Origin: an uncultured Prevotellaceae bacterium
GTDB taxonomy: Bacteria > Bacteroidota > Bacteroidia > Bacteroidales > Bacteroidaceae
DNA length: 32,737 bases
Direction: 5' to 3'
Assembly (NCBI GenBank): GCA_902767045.1
Contig: CACXFT010000115.1
Span: 1-32,737, forward strand
Numbering within the stretch: the first letter of the stretch is position 1; the number at the start of each line of letters is the position of its first letter. The notes below the pieces were generated by a model. It made no database searches and had not been told where the DNA came from. It was given only the letters and a program-made list of their open reading frames with translations. The translations under genes and the position numbers were made by a program. Positions 13,468-24,300 of the stretch are shown in pieces.

Positions 13468-14589
13468 ATGACCAAGCATAACGCTATACGCTCCCTGGCT
13501 ACCGCGTGCATCTTGCTAACCGCGGCATGCACGCAGGACGATGTGACAACCGATGTCACACCAACACCTGCCTTGCCTATAGCGTTCGACTGCACGGTCT
13601 GTAGCGATTCTGCTGAACAACAAAATAATACCCGTGCAGCCAATGGCTACACGGGTATTATCAATAACGAAAACAAAGAACTCTTCTACACGGGCTTCGG
13701 TGTGTTCGCTTCGCAAACGGATGCGGCGCCAGACCTGATGTATAACCAACAGGTGGAATATACCTTCCTGGCCGACGGCTCTGGGAAAGGCTACTGGACA
13801 TACGCACCAAGGAAATATTGGCCGGTGGACATCAGCCACACGTTCTTTTGTGCCTATGCTCCCTATGTGCCAACTCCCAACAGCCTGGGACCGGACGCAA
13901 CGGGCATCACCGGGCTCTCTGACCCCGCCAGCGGCGATACACCTTATTTAATATACACGCGCGCGTTAAAACCGGAGGATAACGTAGACCTGCTGTGGGC
14001 TTACTTCAAACCCGCCGCGCAGTCGTTGGCGCACCTGCAACTGCACCATGCCCTGGCGCGCATCAAGGTGGCCGTCACGCTCGACCCCGACTGCTCGCTG
14101 CCTGCAACAACAAAGGTGCTGCTGCGCCGCCTCACGCTCACGGGCAACACCGCCAAAACGGCACGCCTCGACCTGACCGGTCACTCCACCAACGCCAGCG
14201 GAAAGCTGCTGCCCACATGGACCAACCACACCCTCGAGGACCGTACCATCATCATCGACAACGCTCCCGAGCTGCACACCTCCATCACTTCCTACGGCAT
14301 CATCGCCGAAAACATCCGCTACATCGAAGACCTTCCACCGCAGTGGCAACCCGCAGGGCTCCCACGCGGAACGAAAACCAACGTGCTCTGCATGGGTCAC
14401 CATCCGTCGTTCCTCTATCTCATCCCGCAATCGGCGCTCTCGCTCTCGTGCACCATCTACTACACCCTCATCGCTTCCGACGGAACCGTTACTCATGCCT
14501 CCAAAGCCACGGCCTTAGATGCTCCTTTCACCATAGCCGAACTGCAGGGCAACACCACCATCGACCTCAACCTCTCCATCAAGCTCTAA
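13468..14589 (+). CDS. Fimbrillin family lipoprotein, minor subunit
   Basis: This 373-residue lipoprotein has lipobox LTAAC (C21). A threonine/proline-rich spacer leads to NNTRAANG with R56 as the likely maturation site, then FYTGFGVFASQ, LMYNQQVEY, YAPRKYWPV, FFCAYAPYVP and VDLLWAYF, the same order of blocks as in the preceding gene. The C-terminal half has HHALARIKVAV, shared with fimbrillin N-terminal domains, and ends in NLSIKL. It begins 27 bases after the previous stop. Its shorter length and GC-rich codons suggest a minor or tip-proximal subunit. Confidence 0.85.
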   Translation: MTKHNAIRSLATACILLTAACTQDDVTTDVTPTPALPIAFDCTVCSDSAEQQNNTRAANGYTGIINNENKELFYTGFGVFASQTDAAPDLMYNQQVEYTFLADGSGKGYWTYAPRKYWPVDISHTFFCAYAPYVPTPNSLGPDATGITGLSDPASGDTPYLIYTRALKPEDNVDLLWAYFKPAAQSLAHLQLHHALARIKVAVTLDPDCSLPATTKVLLRRLTLTGNTAKTARLDLTGHSTNASGKLLPTWTNHTLEDRTIIIDNAPELHTSITSYGIIAENIRYIEDLPPQWQPAGLPRGTKTNVLCMGHHPSFLYLIPQSALSLSCTIYYTLIASDGTVTHASKATALDAPFTIAELQGNTTIDLNLSIKL

Positions 14590-14592
14590 GAA

Positions 14593-15747
14593 ATGCCATT
14601 CACCTTCCACCATATCATCCGTCCTGTCTGCCGTCCTGTCTGCTGCGATATTATCGCAGCCCACGCCCCCCTGCGCCTGTTTGCAGCCCTCTCCCCCCTG
14701 CTTCTGCTTGCCGCCTGCTCTTCCGAAACCGAGCCCGCCCCCGCCATCTCCGTTCCCACCCCCATCAGCCTCGGCATCTATGCCGCACAACCCACCCCCT
14801 CCCTCACCCGCGCCGACTCATCGGTGATGGCCTACAAAACCATCCCCACCGATGCCAGCATAGGCGTTTATGCCTACTACCACAACAATGACGAGTGGGA
14901 CCCCGCTTCCACACCCAACTTCATGTTCAACCAGCGGGCGCAGAACACAGGCACCTACGGCCACCTCATCTACTCGCCCCTGAAATACTGGCCCAACGAA
15001 ACAGCCGACCACCTCTCGTTCATCGCCTACTACCCCTATATCTCGGAAACACCCGAGAGCGACGAGGCTCCCGACAGTCCGGTGAAAAACAAGCTCACAC
15101 CCCTGCTCAACAACACCGACGAGGGACTGCCCACCTTCTCCTTCTCGGTGAACGACGATGTGAAGAAACAGATAGACTTCCTCATCTCCGACTTCGTGCC
15201 CAACCAGTCGAAGACCAACACCACCGTGCGCCTGCTGCTGCGCCATGCCACATCGAAAATAGAGTTTCGCATAGTGGTAGACGACGATATTCAAGACGAT
15301 GTGGCCTACTTCACACTCCACAGCATCTGTCTCACCAACATCTATAAAGAGGGCACCTACACACCCGTGTATGATGCCGAAACGGAAACAACCACGCTGC
15401 AGTGCCTTCACAACGATACACGAAAAGACACCTACAACTGCACCACCACCGAGGCTTATCTGCTCCTTCCACAAGTGATTGCCGCCGATGCCCTGCTGAA
15501 GGTGAACTACGACCTGGCTTTCAAAAGCAAAGGAACCACCGGCACCTACAACTCCACTACTGGTCAGCTCGAGCCCGAAGATGCTTATGTGTACTCCAAT
15601 GCCAACGCCCAGGTGCAGCTGAACACGCTCACCCCGGAGTGGCTACCCTCTCATCACTATATCTACACCATCAGGCTGCGGGCCACCCGCATCGACTTCA
15701 CGGCCCAGGTGTCGCCTTGGGGAGAATATAACTGGCAGCCAATGTAA
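14593..15747 (+). CDS. Fimbrillin family lipoprotein, minor subunit
   Basis: This 384-residue protein begins three bases after the previous stop. The N-terminus is unusually long before the hydrophobic core; the lipobox is LLAAC (C42). A 12-base direct duplication encodes RPVCRPVC at residues 10-17, which accounts for part of the extra length. R73 in SLTRADSS is the likely pilin maturation site. The blocks IGVYAYYHN, FMFNQRA, YSPLKYWPNET, FIAYYPYI and IDFLISDF follow. The C-terminal half has LTNIYKEGTYTPVYD and LLLPQVI, closely like the separate fimbrillin gene at 3387-4874 (LNNIYTSGTFSPTYD, LLVMPQTL), so these two are nearest relatives in the window. Confidence 0.85.
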   Translation: MPFTFHHIIRPVCRPVCCDIIAAHAPLRLFAALSPLLLLAACSSETEPAPAISVPTPISLGIYAAQPTPSLTRADSSVMAYKTIPTDASIGVYAYYHNNDEWDPASTPNFMFNQRAQNTGTYGHLIYSPLKYWPNETADHLSFIAYYPYISETPESDEAPDSPVKNKLTPLLNNTDEGLPTFSFSVNDDVKKQIDFLISDFVPNQSKTNTTVRLLLRHATSKIEFRIVVDDDIQDDVAYFTLHSICLTNIYKEGTYTPVYDAETETTTLQCLHNDTRKDTYNCTTTEAYLLLPQVIAADALLKVNYDLAFKSKGTTGTYNSTTGQLEPEDAYVYSNANAQVQLNTLTPEWLPSHHYIYTIRLRATRIDFTAQVSPWGEYNWQPM

Positions 15748-15749
15748 AA

Positions 15750-17039
15750 ATGAAAAAATACTGTTTTCTATCCATATTGCTTGGCTTGCTGTTCACTGCA
15801 TGCTCCAACGATGCTTCATCAACCCAGGATGAGGCAGCGCAAGGGGGACTTGCCGGCTTTGGCGAAATGGCACTGAGCTATAACCCTGTGGTTGTTTCTT
15901 CTCAACCGCCCAATCAAGTTCGCGCTTTCGGTGAAACACCAAATGGGGGAGCACTGGCGGCGGGCGAACCACTGCAGGGCAAGGGAGAGCTCACAACCGA
16001 ACTGCTGCGCAACTGCGGCTTCGGCGTGTATTGCTGGTATACGGGTTCGGCCGATTTTACCGCCGATTTCACCCTGCCGTCCATGGCCACCGAACACATC
16101 AAAGACCATATCGGACCCAAAGGGTTCGTGCTCATGCAAAACCAGCAGGTGAACTGGAACAGCACCAGCCAGCTGTGGGAATACGAGCCTGCCAAATACT
16201 GGCCGTTGGTGGATGGAGAGAAGCTCACGCTCAGGGCCTACGCACCCTACAGAAGCTATCTCTATACCGATGTGCACGGACTGCCGCATGTGCCGGTGGT
16301 GGTGCAGGCCGACGACTTCTGTAACAATCACCAGCAAGACCCCGTGTGGGGAACAAGCCGCCACCAGCCTTCGGGGGTCGACGACGGCGAAGAGGCTGCC
16401 ACATACGGAGAACTATACAACAACTACAACCTCACCATGAGCGGCGACAAGAAACTGCAAGCCGACAGTCGTGACGGCGTTATCGACTGGTTCTTCCACC
16501 ATGGCATGGCGAAGATTGAACTGCAGGCTCAGCTCCAGGAAAAGGAACCGGGAGCTTCTTCTCATATTACAAAGGTGGTTATCGGACCGCTCTATAACCA
16601 GGGCTTGCTCGACATCTTCAGCTCGAAAACAGAAAACAATGCCCAGAAACCGCTCTGGACTGAGCGGTCGCCGGGCATTGGAACTGACGAAGACATCTTT
16701 TCTGTGGAGCTGGGCTATAACCACAACGGCACACATAACGACCTGGCATACATCGAACTCGACGACAAGGTTTATCAGCGAATATTGGAAAACGGACTGC
16801 TCATCATTCCCCGTAACTACACAGCCGAACACCCGCTGCACATCACCATCACATACGAAGAAACAAACGGGGCAACCACCATAGAGAAAGTGCTTGATGG
16901 AACAATCGCCATCAACCTGCAGGGAAACACCGTCTACTCGCTGCAGGCGCTGCTCGATGTGGAAGACGATGCTCTCTACATCTCGTCGTTCATCAACCTC
17001 TATTGGCAAACAGGGGCACACGACGAGGTTAGTTTGTAG
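15750..17039 (+). CDS. Fimbrillin family lipoprotein, minor subunit
   Basis: This 429-residue lipoprotein starts two bases after the previous stop. Its signal is MKKYCFLSILLGLLFTACSN with C18 as lipid attachment. R58 in NQVRAFGE is the likely maturation site. The blocks NCGFGVYCWY, LMQNQQVNW, YEPAKYWPLV, LRAYAPYR and IDWFFHHGMAKIEL fit the family. The C-terminus has INLQGNTVYSL and a final strand. The relationship to the other subunits is more distant than between 12064 and 14593, which fits a tip or adaptor role. A 76-base gap with a small stem follows. Confidence 0.82.
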   Translation: MKKYCFLSILLGLLFTACSNDASSTQDEAAQGGLAGFGEMALSYNPVVVSSQPPNQVRAFGETPNGGALAAGEPLQGKGELTTELLRNCGFGVYCWYTGSADFTADFTLPSMATEHIKDHIGPKGFVLMQNQQVNWNSTSQLWEYEPAKYWPLVDGEKLTLRAYAPYRSYLYTDVHGLPHVPVVVQADDFCNNHQQDPVWGTSRHQPSGVDDGEEAATYGELYNNYNLTMSGDKKLQADSRDGVIDWFFHHGMAKIELQAQLQEKEPGASSHITKVVIGPLYNQGLLDIFSSKTENNAQKPLWTERSPGIGTDEDIFSVELGYNHNGTHNDLAYIELDDKVYQRILENGLLIIPRNYTAEHPLHITITYEETNGATTIEKVLDGTIAINLQGNTVYSLQALLDVEDDALYISSFINLYWQTGAHDEVSL

Positions 17040-17075
17040 TCCTATGGCTGGAGAGAATGGGAGCCACCATTCATA

Positions 17076-17093
17076 GCGTGCCTTTAGGTACGC
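17076..17093. repeat. Short palindrome between lipoprotein genes
   Basis: GCGTGCCT pairs with AGGTACGC with one G-T wobble; the central TTTA forms the loop. No T-run follows, so it may be a processing or attenuation stem or a dispersed palindrome, not a strong terminator. Confidence 0.45.
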
Positions 17094-17115
17094 AACACAA
17101 AAAAATAATTGAGGT

Positions 17116-18345
17116 ATGAAAAAAATAAAACTTCTGATAGGAATGCTGGTGGTTGGCTTGCTGGCCGCTTGTTCGCAAGACGATGAACAGGCTGTGGTGA
17201 ACCAGCCTCAGTCGATGGCGCGCTGCCAGTTCAACCTCACCGTGTGCTTGCAACCCGACATCGACCTCACTTACACCCGCACACCCGGCGACCCCGGCAC
17301 CTACGAACGCTTCGGCTTTCCCCGCTATTTCTATATCTATGCCGTGGGCTTCAGCAGCGACGATGGCGACTTCCCGGAAAGTTCGGGCGGCCGGGTGTTT
17401 CCGCTGGTTGAAGACGAGGTGATGACCAACCGCCTTGATGTTTCTGACGACCCTGCCACATGGCGACCCTATTTGATGACCATCGACCCGCCGCAAACAC
17501 TCAACGACAGTGTCTATGGCTCTACACGGCGCATCACCATTCCCGTGGCCACCGGGGTTAAGAAAATGAAACTCTATGTGGCGGCCTCGCCCACCAAACT
17601 GAAACATAACGGCGAAGAGCTGGGGGTGAACACGGGCGGCCACAACCATGTGTTGGGCTCTGCTGCTCCTTACAGCACCGAAACAGATGTGCTCAACCTC
17701 ATGTTCGATGTTGACGACGACCTGCGCCCCGTGCTGAAGAATCTCTATGCCTCGCCCTATAACTATGCACCTGTCGAGACCTACGGCGGCGAATACTATT
17801 ACACCGTCCACGACCCGTCGGTACCGGTAGACATCACCCGCATCGTCTATCATGTGGCTTCGAAGGTGGATCTGATTTGGAACATCGAAGAACCCCTTCA
17901 GCACGATGTGCAACTCTCATACATGGAAGCGCGAAGACTGAAGAAAATCAACTGTCTGCTCTTCAAGCCTACCGAAAACAGCTGGACCGCGGCCGACGAA
18001 GCCAACCACTATGCAGCCCTGCCCATCATGGAAGCCGACATTGCCCAGCAGTGGTATGGCAGACAATATTTCTATGCCATTCCTTTCCGTAAGGATGATA
18101 ATGGGAATGGAACACTTCAACCAAGTGAGAAGTATTTCGATGTAGACCTGCACTTCCTGAAGAACCGCGACGATAAAGAAACCTATAGCGCTTCGGGCTA
18201 TAACCTAAGACTGAGAAAGAATGTGGCGGCAACCCGGTTCGCAGTGTTCGTGCCCTGGCTGCGCACCGACCTGCGCTTCGCCACCACCGCCCCTTTCCTC
18301 TATGATAGTTCCACCCCGGTAAACAACGAAAAGATATTAGAATGA
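17116..18345 (+). CDS. Surface lipoprotein of the fimbrial operon
   Basis: This 409-residue lipoprotein begins MKKIKLLIGMLVVGLLAACS with lipobox cysteine C19. The mature part lacks the KYWPNE block of the fimbrillins. It has a beta-sandwich pattern with segments such as RYFYIYAVGFSSDDGD, RRITIPVATGVKKMKLYVAAS and VDITRIVYHVASKVDLIWNIEE. The last resembles the fimbrillin HHALAR...VDLLW region, so it may be a diverged fimbrial tip or adaptor subunit; I cannot name the family. R55 in LTYTRTPGD resembles the arginine site of its neighbours. Its stop codon overlaps the next start as ATGA, so translation is coupled to the giant beta-helix protein, which suggests the two products work together. Confidence 0.75.
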   Translation: MKKIKLLIGMLVVGLLAACSQDDEQAVVNQPQSMARCQFNLTVCLQPDIDLTYTRTPGDPGTYERFGFPRYFYIYAVGFSSDDGDFPESSGGRVFPLVEDEVMTNRLDVSDDPATWRPYLMTIDPPQTLNDSVYGSTRRITIPVATGVKKMKLYVAASPTKLKHNGEELGVNTGGHNHVLGSAAPYSTETDVLNLMFDVDDDLRPVLKNLYASPYNYAPVETYGGEYYYTVHDPSVPVDITRIVYHVASKVDLIWNIEEPLQHDVQLSYMEARRLKKINCLLFKPTENSWTAADEANHYAALPIMEADIAQQWYGRQYFYAIPFRKDDNGNGTLQPSEKYFDVDLHFLKNRDDKETYSASGYNLRLRKNVAATRFAVFVPWLRTDLRFATTAPFLYDSSTPVNNEKILE

Positions 18346-21300
18346 AAAAATTAGCAAAGCGCCTCTGCCTTCTGTTTTCTGCTTTCTGCTTTCTGCTTTC
18401 TGCTTCTGCTGCCCCTTCGGGCTATCGCATCAGATATGTGAATGCAGAAGAGGGAACCTATGGCGGCGACGGACTCTCGTGGGCTACTGCCAAAAACAAC
18501 ATTCAGAATGCCATTGAGGAACTCAATGCCGAGGTGTCGGCCAATCCGTCGCTGCGCGGTCTTGTCTTCGTGGCTGGGGCCGACCGCGCCGAAGGCATGA
18601 AATATGTGCCCACCATGCGTAACACTTCCGATGCCGACGGTTCGGTGTTCAACACCTCGTTCCGTGTGTATGCTGGAATCTATGTGTATGGAGGCTTTGC
18701 AGGAAATGAAACCCCCGACGACCCCGACCACCCCGAGCTGTTGCCCAACAAGCGCATCATGACCAACGGGCACACATACGAACGCGTTTCATCTGATATC
18801 GATGCCGACAACCTGGGAGAAACCGTGCGGCGCTGGAACTTCAAATATAAAACCGTGCTCTCAGGCAACCACTCCACATCGCCCATTCAGTTCACCTACG
18901 ATACCTATCGAAACATCTATTCAACGTCTTTCCCGCTTTCATCGTATCATGTGGTGTGGTTTGCCACCAATGGTAAGGTGGAGGATTTGGCGGGGGGCTT
19001 GGTTGCCGGCGAAACAGACCTTACCGGCCACTACCAGGCATTGCGCGATACGGCTCTTGTTGACGGCTGCACCATTGAGGGTGGCTATGCCAGCAACACC
19101 AATCTGCACGGTCACATGCATGCCGGCTATGGCGGTGGCGCCTATATGGTGAAGAACTCGGTGCTTCGCAACTGCGTCGTTCACCACTGTGCTGCCACCA
19201 TGCGCGGTGGAGGCGTTTACATGGATGGCGGTGGTGAGGTGGAGCGTTGCTACATTCACACCTCGCAGACAACGGGCTATGGCATGCAGCAAGGTTATGG
19301 CGGAGCGGTCTGCATCGACTACAACGGCTCTCTGCGCCATTCTTATATGATACAGAGTGCGGCTCGTATCGGAGCCGGCCTGGCCATTTGTCATGCGCCG
19401 AACGAATACCCCGTAGCAACCGTCTACCCCGACCCTGAAGACCGCCCGGGCGAATACGACCCCTATGCACTTTCAACGGTCATTGCCAATTGTACATCGA
19501 ATGCCGAAGGGGCTGGAGTCTATCTCAATGAAGGTGGCACGCTCAACCACTGTTCGGTGGTGAACAACAAATGCGTGGGCCCCGATGTAATTTATTATGG
19601 CCGCAGGCACGGTCGCACAGGAGGCATCTATGTGCGCAACGGCGGAACCATTTATAACACGGTGGCGTGGGGAAACGAAAGCGCTGTGAACAACAACGTG
19701 CAGTATGCTTCGTTCAAAGACCCCACCACAACCAAGAAAATAGAGGTGCACCATTCGGCATTCTCTAAGATGGACCTCACCGACTGGTCGTCTACTTCTC
19801 GCGAGGTGATTGTTTCGCTGGCCAACAACAACTTCCCCACAGCCGAGTTCCACGAAGGCAACTATCCCATGTTCAACCAGCCCACTGCCGCATCGGGCAT
19901 ACAATACGACCCCGACTCGAAAACCGTAGACCCCGATGCAACCGCGCCGGGCGAGCCTTACCAGCGTGTGTTCAACTGGCACCCGCTTTCGGCTTCGGCA
20001 CTGCGCATGAGAGCCGTGCAAGTGACCGATGCCTTGCAGGATGTGGCCGATGCCGTTATTCATGCCCACACTGATGTGGACGTGGTGGGGCGAGCCTTCG
20101 AACCGGTGTCGTCTATTGGTGCTTTGGCCCGCAGCTTCCGTTCGCTGCAATGGGTGTTGGAACCCGCGTTCGAACCGGGCGAGAGCCAAAAGATTCCAAC
20201 CATCTTCATGGACCCCAACCGTGTGGTCTATGGTCCCTCTAACACTGAAACCTCATGCGGTTATCTCGAAACCGAACCGGCCGGCAACTCATGGACCCAT
20301 CCCTGCGGAAACCTTGCCGATGCCATCACCTTCTTCAAGAACGCTCTTGTGGAAGGCGGGGCTGAAGGCGAAACATACTATCTGCTCAATGGTGTGCGCT
20401 ATCCTCATGTGCAGATTCTTGTGAAGCAGGGAACGCTCTCGGTGGCTGGCAAGGGAGCTTACATCAGTGGACATGCGCGAACGGCTTCCATCCGACCGGG
20501 CTCCAACATGCGACTCTATGGCGGATTCGCCAAAGAGCTTGATGGTACGGACATCTCCAAACGAAGTCCGCACCACTATCGAACCAGCCTTACGGCCGAC
20601 GTTATCTTCGGTGGCTATCAAGACCATTCTGTGCACGTTATTGCCATTGCCAATCAGCACGATGTCATCATCGATGGTTTCCACCTCTATTCGGGCAATG
20701 CCAACATCGTGAAGAAAGACTTCACCATCACCGATGGCGGAAAAACCTACGAGCTGCTGGCCGATGGTGCCGGTATTGTGGTGAACAATGCCATGTCGGC
20801 CGACGACAAGCGCATCGACATGACGGGCAACATCATCCGCAATTCGGTTATTGCCAACTGCTCTGCTCCCGAGGGAGCGGCTGTTTATGTGAGTGGTGGA
20901 TATAAATATAAGGATGGAACACGATACTGCCGTGCGGAGCTTACAATTGTAAACACCATCATACGAAACAACACGGCAGGAGATGCCTATGGCAATCCCG
21001 ACAAGTTTGTGGAAGGTCCGGATGGGGTCGATAGCGATGCGGGTATTGTCACCTCCAATGGCAATGCCCATGTGTGGTTGCGCAACTGCGACATCATGAA
21101 CAACTGCGGCTTTGCCCTCAAGTCGCTCAAACCCGATGAAGAGGCTGATACCGACCCCGACACCAATCCACGCGGCTATATAGAAATCTATAACTCCATT
21201 ATCTTCTCGAACGGACAGTGCATCCGAGCCGACCGCTCTAACATTTCGAAAGCGGTGAGCTGTAAGTGGACGGCCGATAATACCATCTCGGGCAACTATA

Positions 21301-24300
21301 TCTATCTCGACCACGATGCCGTGAAACCGGCCATGCCCCCCTTCATCAAGTGTTTCAACAACCTCACCCGTGTAAAGTCGGAAGACCACACCATGGGCTT
21401 CTGCTACAACAGCGAAACAGGGCTGGTGGATAAACCTACCAAACTCTTCTATCCGCTCTTTGCCAACCCCAGCAGAAACGTGGGGCACTCTGAAGGAGAA
21501 GACTTTCCCATGTATGGTGGTAAGGTCAACTACGAACCCCTGCCCACCAATCCCATCGTGAATGGTGCCAACCCCGTGATGGTTGATGGTAACGGCGTGT
21601 TCGGTAATCCGCCGGCCGAACTCACCACCCCCGAAGAGATGGTCAACTGGATGTCGCGCTCCATGGCCTACGACCGCGAGCTCATTTCCCGCACCTACGG
21701 CGGAGCTCCCGATGCCGGTGCCATTGAATGTCTGCGTCTTCCCAAGGGTGGCATGGCGGTGTATGTAACCCCCGAGGGCAGTGGCGACTTCAGCGGTTCA
21801 AGCTGGGGCAATGCCATTGCCGGCAATTATATATATGATGTGAGCAAGGCTCCTGCCGAATCGCCTTGGGACGTAGATGGAACCGGCACGAAGGTGCTCA
21901 CCACCGACAGCCGTTACCAAGATGGGCGCTACGAAGACGATAACGCCCTCTATCCCTTCGGTGAAAAGTCGAACGCTTCAAAAACCTTGTTCCAGGCCAA
22001 CGACAATACCAAACCAACCTCGGCCATCTCCGATGGTATCATCTCTAATAATCGCAGTGAAGACTATGTGAGCGGATTGCAGTATGCCGTTGAAAAAGCT
22101 TCGGCCTATAACACGCTGGCAGCCGACAGTCCGTTGCGTGTAGCCGGGGTCGACTCCATTGCCGTGTGGGTGGGCAATGGCACCTACACCGACCACAAAG
22201 GCTTCATCATGCGTAACAAAACAACGGTCTATGGCGGTTTCCCCGTTTCAACCTATGCCACACCAAGCATGAACGAGCGCATTGCCCTGATGAGCCCAGA
22301 CATTCCTCGGCCGGAAGCCTACACCGACAAAAACCCCGCCGACTACGAAACCATCCTGCAGGTTTCACCTGATAATCCCCTGAGCGAAGAAACCCACACC
22401 CTTTTGCATTCCGATTTCTATGAAATAGATGACAATGCCGTGTATCAGATTCAGCAGGTGAACGATACTCCCACCGATAAGTCAGGCACAAACAAACGCG
22501 GATGGTATGCATACGCTGAACCTGATAAAAGCGATACCGATTCGAGAATATGGATGACCGATGCCTCCGACACCAGCAACGACAAGCAACTGTGGATTAA
22601 AGTAAACCGACTCGCCGACGGAGCCTGTTTCCTATACAATGTTGGAGCCAAGAAAGTGGTCAACTACAGTCATGGTTGGGGAGTGCGTTTTTCCGATCCG
22701 TCTGTTAACATCTTCACTAACAACAACTCAACGCCATTCCTTTATGAGGGTAAATACTTGTTGAGAAAAGGCGATAATCAGAATAGAGGATTGGGAACCG
22801 ACAGGGACAAGAACGGAGTGTGGACAGATAAAAAAGGAGATAAGCGTGCCCAATGGGATTTTTTAAAGGTGCGCGACATCACCGATGAAGAGTTCGCCGA
22901 ACTCAATGCCTTTATCCAGCTCGAAGACATTCCCGAGGAAATCTCGCACATGACTTATATCAGTTCGTTTAAAGGCAGCGGAACCAAGATTGTGCGCAAA
23001 CCTGTGCTTGCCCAGCCCGACGAGTGCCTCCCCACTTGGGCCATCGACCAAGAAGACCCCAAAAAACCGGATGGGGCACCCTCCTCAGAATCCGATGCCA
23101 GTAACACCTACCGCTACCGTGATGGCGATTTGGCTATTCACGACCCCACCTATTATAAAGAATACACGCATGTGTGCTGGGACGGTTTCACCATCCGGCA
23201 TGGGTTCTATAATGGCTATAATGCCAACCGCGATGGTGGGGCAGGGGTGCGCATGTTCCGCGGGGTAGATCTGGTGAACTGCATCGTGCGCGACAACTAT
23301 AATATAGGAGGCAAGCGTGCCCGTGGCGGCGGCATCTACATGGATGGCGACAACTCGCGCATCGTCAGCTGTTTCGTCATCAACAACAAATGCCATGCAA
23401 ACGCCGACCGCTACGGAGGCGGGGGCTACCTCATCATCGGCACTGCCTACAACAGCCTGTTTGCCAATAACGAATGCACCCAACCCAATAAAGAAGACGG
23501 CAGTGGCATTTTCCTTGAAGGTGCATTGTTCTACAACAACACCGTGGCCTATAACCGCGGCACTGGTATCACCCACTGGACTGACGACAAGGGGCGCGAT
23601 ACCTACATGGAAATGTATAACTGCATTGTGTGGGGAAACTTGGGTCCGGTAACGAATACCGCAACCGGCGAAAGAACGCCAAGTGACATTACTTCTAAAG
23701 CTCAAGGACAACTCGAGGCCGGCAACTTCAAGCATAACTATGTGGGCAACAACTCTATTCCAGACAAAATCACCACGGCCAACAATAACATTTGGGGTGC
23801 TGCGGCAACTGCCAACCCCTTTGCTGCCGGCGACGAAGCACTGGCCAACTACGACTTCCGGCTTCTGTCCACCTCGGTTTGTGTGAACAGAGGTGTAGAA
23901 CCGCTCGTCAACTTCGATGGGTCGAAGACTGTGTTCCTGCCCGACCACGACGTGGCCTTCACCGACCGTGTGAAAGACTGTCAGGTGGATATAGGTGCTT
24001 ACGAGTATGATGGAACCAAGGCCATCGAGCCTATGCTCTTCCCCGATACCAAGCAAGCCGTGTTCTACGTTACACAGAACGGCTCCGGCATGGCCACCGC
24101 CACCGACCCTGCCAATGCAGCCTGCTACCTGAAATTCCAGAAGGTGCTCGATGCAGCCGGCCGCTGGCGTTATGCTTCTTATTTCTACCAGAACGTGGAA
24201 AACGAAGAGCCTGGCTACACGGCCACCAACTTCACCACCGATGTGCTCACCCATGAGCTCGAGCTTGCACAGGCGCGTGCCGTGGCAGCCGGTGGAACCC

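Noticed and set aside
20289-21488. A 399-codon minus-strand frame inside the giant gene
   Set aside because: Shadow of the coding strand; no signal, motif or spacing to support a gene.
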